Source of the DNA: CAZFAT01 sp964517075
GTDB lineage: Bacteria > Acidobacteriota > Vicinamibacteria > Vicinamibacterales > SCN-69-37
NCBI GenBank assembly: GCA_964517075.1
Contig: CAZFAT010000098.1
Location: forward strand, 1-8,072
Length of the DNA stretch: 8,072 nt
Direction: 5' to 3'
Shown here: positions 1 to 8,072 of the stretch, piece after piece
Position numbering within the stretch: the stretch's first letter is position 1
Layout: every line of letters begins with the position of its first letter
Translations under genes and position numbers: made by a program
The notes under the pieces: model-generated
What the model was told of the DNA's origin: nothing
Databases searched by the model: none
What the model saw: the letters and a program-made list of their open reading frames with translations, nothing else

Positions 1-402
1 GGGCCGGGCGCGCCCCCCCGCCCCACGGGTCTGCCGCCCGTCGAGGGCCTGGGCGGCGAGCTCAACCAGGTGTGGGCCAACCTGATCGACAATGCGCTGG
101 ACGCCGTCGCGCCGTCCGGACGGGTGGACGTGAGCGCCGCCGTCGAGGATCGCTTCGTCGTGGTGCGTGTCATCGACAATGGGCCCGGCATTCCCGCGGC
201 CGCCCTGGCCCGGATCTTCGATCCCTTTTTCACCACCAAGCCGCTCGGCGAGGGGACGGGGCTCGGCCTCGACATCGCCCGGCGCATCGTGGGCGGCCAC
301 GGTGGAGCGCTCGATTTCACGAGCGCACCCGGCCGCACCGAGTTCCGTGTGACGCTGCCGCAGACCGGCGCGAAGGCCGCCAGCCGGCCGGAGGCCGAAT
401 GA
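1..402 (+). CDS. Sensor histidine kinase, C-terminal ATPase domain (5' end outside window)
   Basis: This is the last 133 codons of a histidine kinase; the frame is open from base 1 and ends at TGA 400-402, so the start, the sensor part and the phosphoacceptor His lie outside the window. The visible part is a GHKL-type ATP-binding domain that would phosphorylate the kinase's own histidine. All boxes are present: an N box in ELNQVWANLIDNALDAV (bases 58-108), a G1 box DNGPGIP (about 175-195), an F box FDPFFTTK (about 217-240) and a G2 box GEGTGLGL (about 247-270). The LNQVWANLIDNA wording fits soluble kinases of the NtrB/PAS type, but what it senses cannot be told. It is followed 10 bp later by a small gene and then by a receiver-domain fusion, which makes that fusion its likely phosphotransfer partner. 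The first ~30 bases are C/G runs whose translation is unremarkable and may be a linker. Confidence 0.93.
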   Translation, partial: GPGAPPRPTGLPPVEGLGGELNQVWANLIDNALDAVAPSGRVDVSAAVEDRFVVVRVIDNGPGIPAAALARIFDPFFTTKPLGEGTGLGLDIARRIVGGHGGALDFTSAPGRTEFRVTLPQTGAKAASRPEAE

Positions 403-405
403 GGA
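401..405 (+). promoter_or_regulatory. Ribosome binding site of the 94-aa gene
   Basis: GAGGA lies 7 nt upstream of the ATG at 413 and overlaps the kinase stop codon (TGA 400-402). Terminating ribosomes would therefore sit on the next gene's initiation site. This supports ATG 413 as the start and coupled translation with the kinase. Confidence 0.7.
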
Positions 406-412
406 CTGCCCC

Positions 413-693
413 ATGCCGAGATTTCTGATTGAATCGCCGCACGAGCCGGACACGGTGGCGTGCGCCCGCGTCGTGAAGGTCTTTCTTGCCACGGGATCGC
501 ACTTCCTGACCCACGCGCACTGGGGCTGCATGGACGGCGTCCACAGCGCGTTTCTCATCGTGGACGTCGGCGACAAGCAGGAGGCCCGCGGCATCCTGCC
601 GCCGGCCTTTCGCGCCGACGCCCGGATCACCCGGCTGAACTACTTCACGATGGACAAGATCGACGCCACCCTTAGGCAGCACGGCGCCGCGGA

Positions 694-697
<4 letters not shown>
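413..697 (+). CDS. Small Cys/His-containing protein of unknown function (94 aa)
   Basis: I do not recognise this protein with certainty. It starts at ATG 413 with a good Shine-Dalgarno and ends at TGA 695-697. The sequence alternates likely strands and helices in a pattern compatible with a small ferredoxin-like alpha/beta fold: strand about residues 3-8, helix 14-27, strand 30-38, strand 44-51, helix 54-66, strand 69-76, helix 79-90. It has no signal peptide or membrane segment, so it should be cytoplasmic. Conspicuous residues are C17 and C39 plus a cluster H30, H34, H36 and H44 around the motif HAHWGCMDG, which could bind a metal or serve a redox role; this is inference. It sits between a histidine kinase and a receiver-oxidoreductase fusion and overlaps the latter by 4 bp, so it probably belongs to the same pathway, for example as ligand sensor, adaptor or substrate. 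Other small dimeric alpha/beta-barrel families of unknown function are possible matches. Confidence 0.85.
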
Positions 698-2376
<1,679 letters not shown>

Positions 2377-2404
2377 AGAGGCAGTGAGCTTTGAGCTCCG
2401 AGTA

Positions 2405-2445
2405 GCTGGCGGGCTTCCGCCGTCGCCGGCGGTCAGCCCGCCGGC
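2405..2445. terminator. GC-rich hairpin between convergent genes, possible bidirectional terminator
   Basis: GGCGGGCT (2408-2415) pairs with AGCCCGCC (2435-2442). The pairing extends outward by GCT/GGC (one G-T wobble). After a small bulge an inner stem of CCGCCG (2417-2422) pairs with CGGCGG (2427-2432) around a TCGC loop. The hairpin lies 28 bp after the + strand flavoprotein stop and covers the TGA (2433-2435) of the - strand gene, so it could stop transcription from both sides. There is no T-run on either side, so it is not a textbook intrinsic terminator. The remaining bases of the 56-bp gap (2377-2432) hold nothing else beyond a short GAGCT-TTG-AGCTC palindrome at 2386-2398. Confidence 0.45.
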
Positions 2446-3449
2446 CGTTCGATCGCAGGGCGGCGCCAGGTCTGCAGGATGCGCATGTAGTTGCCGCGCT
2501 CGAACGCCAGCGGATCGGGGCATCGTTCGAGGCTCAGACTGCCGCGCATCTGCCGGATGGAGTCATATTCCCGCTCCTCCATCCATGTCTCCAGCTCCCG
2601 GCGCAGCACGGCCAGCCGTTCCGGACCGTGCGTGAGCAGCGACGAGACGAGCTGGACGGCGTGGGCGCCGGCCATGACGGCTTTCACCACGTCCTCGACG
2701 GCGTGCACGCCACCGGTCGCGGCGAGCGACGCGCGCACGCGGCCCGACAGGATCGCCAGCCAGTGAAGCCGCAGCAGCAGCTCGGACGGATCGGACAGGC
2801 GCAGCTTCGGCACCACCTCCAGCCGCTCGATGTCGAGGTCGGGCTGGTAGAACCGGTTGAACAGCACGAGGCCATTCGCGCCGGCCTCGTCGAGCGTCAC
2901 GGCCACGTGCGCGAGCGACGAGAGATAGGGCGACAGCTTGACGGCGACGGGCAGCGCCACGGCGGTGCGGACCGCCCGCGTGATGGCGACCAGCCGCTGT
3001 TCGATCGCGGCGCCACTCTCCAGCGGATCGGCCGCGACCACGTACATGTTCAACTCGAGCGCATCGGCGCCGGCTTGCTCGATCTGCCGCGCGTAGCTGG
3101 TCCACCCCTCGCCGGAGATGCCATTGAGCGACGCGATGACCGGCACCGCCACCGCCGCCTTGACGCGACGAATCTGTTCCAGGTATTGATCGGGCGCCAG
3201 CGCGAAGTCGGCCCGCCGCGGAAAGTACGACACGGCTTCGGCGTGGGCGTGCGCGTGCGTCTCCACGGCGTGCCACGTCGCGTCGGCCTCCATCGCCAGC
3301 TGCTCTTCGAACAGCGAGTGCATCGTGATGGCCGCCGCCCCGGCGTCCTCGAGCCGGCGCACCAAGTCCATGTGGTCCACCAGCGGGGAGGCGCCAGTCA
3401 TGAGGGGATGCGGAAGTGGCAGTCCCAGATAGGTGGTGGACAGGTCCAT
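2433..3449 (-). CDS. Dihydroorotate-dehydrogenase-like FMN protein, nifJ-linked (338 aa)
   Basis: This is a TIM-barrel flavoprotein of the dihydroorotate dehydrogenase superfamily. The N-terminus has the family pattern TYLGLPLPHPLMTGASP (residues 6-22). K171 in VKLSP matches the FMN-contacting lysine. ATGGV (244-248) and GAHAVQL (261-267) match the FMN phosphate-binding end of the barrel. The position that is NxSCPN in class 1 dihydroorotate dehydrogenases and in PreA reads ELNMYVVAAD (132-141), so the catalytic cysteine is missing. Oxidation of dihydroorotate is therefore unlikely, and I withhold the name pyrD. There is an odd His/Ala stretch, THAHAHAEA (64-72). The protein is cytosolic, with no signal peptide. 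It starts at ATG 3447-3449 behind a clear Shine-Dalgarno and lies 28 bp downstream of nifJ on the same strand, so it is very probably cotranscribed. Proteins named 'dihydroorotate dehydrogenase-like' recur next to pyruvate:ferredoxin oxidoreductases in several phyla, which suggests a role tied to that enzyme or its ferredoxin; the reaction is unknown. Confidence 0.92.
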   Translation of the reverse strand: MDLSTTYLGLPLPHPLMTGASPLVDHMDLVRRLEDAGAAAITMHSLFEEQLAMEADATWHAVETHAHAHAEAVSYFPRRADFALAPDQYLEQIRRVKAAVAVPVIASLNGISGEGWTSYARQIEQAGADALELNMYVVAADPLESGAAIEQRLVAITRAVRTAVALPVAVKLSPYLSSLAHVAVTLDEAGANGLVLFNRFYQPDLDIERLEVVPKLRLSDPSELLLRLHWLAILSGRVRASLAATGGVHAVEDVVKAVMAGAHAVQLVSSLLTHGPERLAVLRRELETWMEEREYDSIRQMRGSLSLERCPDPLAFERGNYMRILQTWRRPAIERPAG

Positions 3450-3457
3450 GGTGACGG

Positions 3458-3461
3458 CTCC
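3458..3461 (-). promoter_or_regulatory. Ribosome binding site of the DHOD-like gene
   Basis: On the minus strand GGAG lies 8 nt upstream of the ATG at 3449, inside the 28-bp gap after the nifJ stop codon. It fixes the chosen start and indicates independent initiation on a shared transcript. Confidence 0.65.
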
Positions 3462-3477
3462 GAGTGTGTCGCCTCGA

Positions 3478-7047
<3,570 letters not shown>

Positions 7048-7105
7048 CGAGCTCGCGACGGTGCAACAGCCGTGCCCTGTCCGTGTCGCCTCCGGACCAG
7101 CCGTG

Positions 7106-7158
7106 CCCCGTGTGGGGGCCGTGCGGTTCCGCGGTTCCCGTGCCGCACGCGCACGGGG
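7106..7158. repeat. Nested inverted repeats in the nifJ/DUF4159 divergent intergenic region
   Basis: CCCCGTG (7106-7112) is the inverse complement of CACGGGG (7152-7158). Inside it, CGTGCGG (7120-7126) is the inverse complement of CCGCACG (7143-7149). Together they could form an interrupted stem or a pair of dyad operator sites, about 60 to 110 bp upstream of the nifJ start. An 11-bp direct repeat CAGCCGTGCCC also occurs at 7067-7077 and 7098-7108, closer to nifJ. In such GC-rich DNA some of this may be chance. Confidence 0.4.
7123..7138. repeat. Perfect 8-bp tandem duplication (GCGGTTCC x2)
   Basis: GCGGTTCC occurs twice back to back (7123-7130 and 7131-7138), in the loop side of the nested inverted repeats. 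The inverse form GGAACC recurs at 7224-7229, just after the possible -10 box of the rightward gene, and GGGAAC at 7163-7168. This arrangement could be a binding site for a regulator of one or both divergent genes; no known operator consensus was recognised. Confidence 0.4.
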
Positions 7159-7216
7159 GCGTGGGAACGTCCGCAGTGGCTGCGGGCTTTTCCGCAGGGG
7201 GCGCGTCGGTTCGGCG

Positions 7217-7222
7217 TACAAT
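7217..7222 (+). promoter_or_regulatory. Possible -10 box for the DUF4159 gene
   Basis: TACAAT matches five of six positions of the TATAAT consensus and is the only such hexamer in this GC-rich gap. It would place transcription start near 7229, leaving a leader of about 33 nt before ATG 7262. No convincing -35 box is found at the right spacing (the nearest T-run, TTTTCC at 7188-7193, is 23 bp away), so the call is tentative. I saw no clear promoter facing nifJ and no FNR-like TTGAT-N4-ATCAA site. Confidence 0.35.
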
Positions 7223-7261
7223 CGGAACCTGACGCCGATCGACCCGGCGCCGCCCCACTCC

Positions 7262-8002
7262 ATGCATCGTCGCCTGCTGCCGCTGGTCCTGCTCGTGACG
7301 ATCGTCACGGCACTCGCCCTGCCCGCGTGGGCCCAGCGCAATCGCGGCTGGGGCTGGGGCTACCCCGCGGCGCACCCCTACGACGGCACGTTCACGCTGG
7401 CCCGCCTGTGGTACGCGGACTATGGCGGCTGGGCGTTCGACTGGCCCGACATGGAATACAACCTGGGCCAGATCGTCGAGGCCATCACGGCCATCGCGCC
7501 GAACCCCGAAGGCGGCAACGTCTTCCGGATGGACGATCCGGAACTGCTCAAGTACCCGATTGCGTATCTGTCCGAACCTGGCTACTGGTATCCCAGCGAA
7601 TCCGAGGCCCTCGGGCTGCGCACCTATCTCGCCAAGGGTGGGTTTCTCATCGTCGACGACTTCCACTACGACAACGAGTGGGCGGTGTTCGAGCGTGCGA
7701 TGCGCCTCGTGCTGCCCGACGCGAAGATCGATCGGCTCGACACGTCCCATCCGGTGTTCAACACCTTCTTTCACATCACCTCGCTCGACATCCCCTACCC
7801 GGGGACCACGAACCTGATGGGCGAGTTCTACGGCATTCACGAGGACAACGACCCCGACAAGCGCCTGGCCGTGATGATCAACTACAACATGGACATCGGC
7901 GACTACATGGAGTGGTCGGCCACGGGCCGGTACGTGGTGTCGCCGACGAACGAAGCGTTCAAGTTCGCGCTCAACTACCTCATCTACGGGCTCACGCACT
8001 AG
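7262..8002 (+). CDS. Exported DUF4159 domain protein (246 aa)
   Basis: The start is ATG 7262; it encodes a signal peptide at once (R3-R4, hydrophobic residues 5-20, cleavage expected after AWA at residue 24), which decides this start over upstream in-frame ATGs. No Shine-Dalgarno is visible. The mature part matches the DUF4159 family: a Trp/Tyr/Gly-rich opening (GWGWGYPAAHPY, 29-40), FTLARLWYADYGGW (44-57), the hallmark KGGFLIVDDFHY (125-136), and a family-typical ending YVVSPTNEAFKFALNYLIYGLTH split over residues 224-246. The fold is thought to be related to class I glutamine amidotransferases, but D132-D133 stand where a nucleophile elbow might be expected and the protein has no cysteine, so amidotransferase chemistry is not supported. 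No membrane anchor or lipobox is seen, so it should be periplasmic or secreted. Function is unknown. It is divergent from nifJ and seems to be alone on its transcript within the window. Confidence 0.92.
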   Translation: MHRRLLPLVLLVTIVTALALPAWAQRNRGWGWGYPAAHPYDGTFTLARLWYADYGGWAFDWPDMEYNLGQIVEAITAIAPNPEGGNVFRMDDPELLKYPIAYLSEPGYWYPSESEALGLRTYLAKGGFLIVDDFHYDNEWAVFERAMRLVLPDAKIDRLDTSHPVFNTFFHITSLDIPYPGTTNLMGEFYGIHEDNDPDKRLAVMINYNMDIGDYMEWSATGRYVVSPTNEAFKFALNYLIYGLTH

Positions 8003-8007
8003 CCATC

Positions 8008-8072
8008 TGGCTATCGGCTATTGGTTATTGGCTATCGTGATTTGGTTATTGGGCTATTGATCGGGCTATTGG
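8008..8072. repeat. Degenerate 7-bp tandem repeat (about TGGYTAT), runs off the window
   Basis: Beginning 6 bp after the DUF4159 stop codon, successive units read TGGCTAT, CGGCTAT, TGGTTAT, TGGCTAT, CGTGATT, TGGTTAT, then TGGGCTAT (8 bp) and a spaced copy ending GGGCTAT, TGG at the edge. The first six units keep strict 7-bp register. The stretch is far richer in A/T than the surrounding genes. No open frame, hairpin of note or CRISPR-like spacing is seen. Whether it continues beyond the window cannot be told. Confidence 0.8.

Noticed and set aside
2386..2398. GAGCT-TTG-AGCTC palindrome as a separate operator or terminator
   Set aside because: A 5-bp stem with a 3-nt loop is short and weak; it lies directly downstream of a stop codon with no promoter nearby.
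2433..3449. Naming the flavoprotein pyrD or preA
   Set aside because: The NxSCPN catalytic loop is absent and the gene is linked to nifJ, not to pyrimidine genes.
7048..7341. 98-residue N-terminal extension of nifJ from ATG 7341
   Set aside because: The extension is Arg/Pro/Ala-rich, has no similarity to the family's start, and would overlap the signal peptide region of the divergent DUF4159 gene. Family similarity begins at the ATG at 7047.
8003..8072. CRISPR array
   Set aside because: The repeat unit is only 7 bp, tandem and degenerate, with no unique spacers of regular length.

Overview
The window is GC-rich, bacterial, densely coded chromosomal DNA with no mobile element, rRNA or tRNA that I can see. 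Gene content suggests a free-living soil or sediment bacterium. It holds a one-polypeptide pyruvate:ferredoxin oxidoreductase beside a dihydroorotate-dehydrogenase-like protein, a receiver/thioredoxin-reductase-like fusion, a secreted DUF4159 protein, and an AT-richer heptamer repeat between genes. I lean towards Acidobacteriota (Vicinamibacteria-like), but this is an inference from style and content, not a demonstrated placement.

Region 1 (1-2376, + strand) is a tight three-gene operon. It starts with the 3' end of a sensor histidine kinase (ATPase domain only; the gene begins outside the window). A 94-residue Cys/His-containing small protein of unknown function follows. Last comes a 560-residue fusion of receiver domain, glutaredoxin-like domain and thioredoxin-reductase-like FAD/NAD(P) domains. 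Spacing is 10 bp and then a 4-bp GTGA overlap, so the three are probably made together. The simplest reading is a two-component system whose output is a redox flavoenzyme rather than a DNA-binding regulator. The flavoprotein lacks the CxxC of real thioredoxin reductase, and its glutaredoxin-like domain keeps only one cysteine (SRQC), so its true substrate is open. This is the part of the window most likely to hide undescribed biology.

Region 2 (2377-2432) is the short gap between convergent genes. It contains most of a strong GC-rich hairpin that runs into the end of the next gene.

Region 3 (2433-7047, - strand) is a two-gene operon: nifJ (pyruvate:ferredoxin oxidoreductase, apparently intact, 1189 aa), then 28 bp later a 338-aa dihydroorotate-dehydrogenase-like flavoprotein with a good Shine-Dalgarno. 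The second protein keeps the FMN-barrel features but lacks the catalytic cysteine motif of class 1 dihydroorotate dehydrogenases, so it is probably not a pyrimidine enzyme.

Region 4 (7048-7261) is a 214-bp divergent intergenic region. It has a possible -10 box for the rightward gene, a perfect 8-bp tandem repeat and nested inverted repeats. Region 5 (7262-8002, + strand) encodes a 246-aa exported DUF4159 protein. Immediately after its stop codon, a degenerate 7-bp repeat (consensus roughly TGGYTAT) runs to the window edge.

Taken together, the window pairs central anaerobic-type carbon metabolism (pyruvate to acetyl-CoA with reduced ferredoxin) with a signal-controlled flavoprotein redox module on the converging strand. 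A functional link between the two is possible but is not shown by the sequence.
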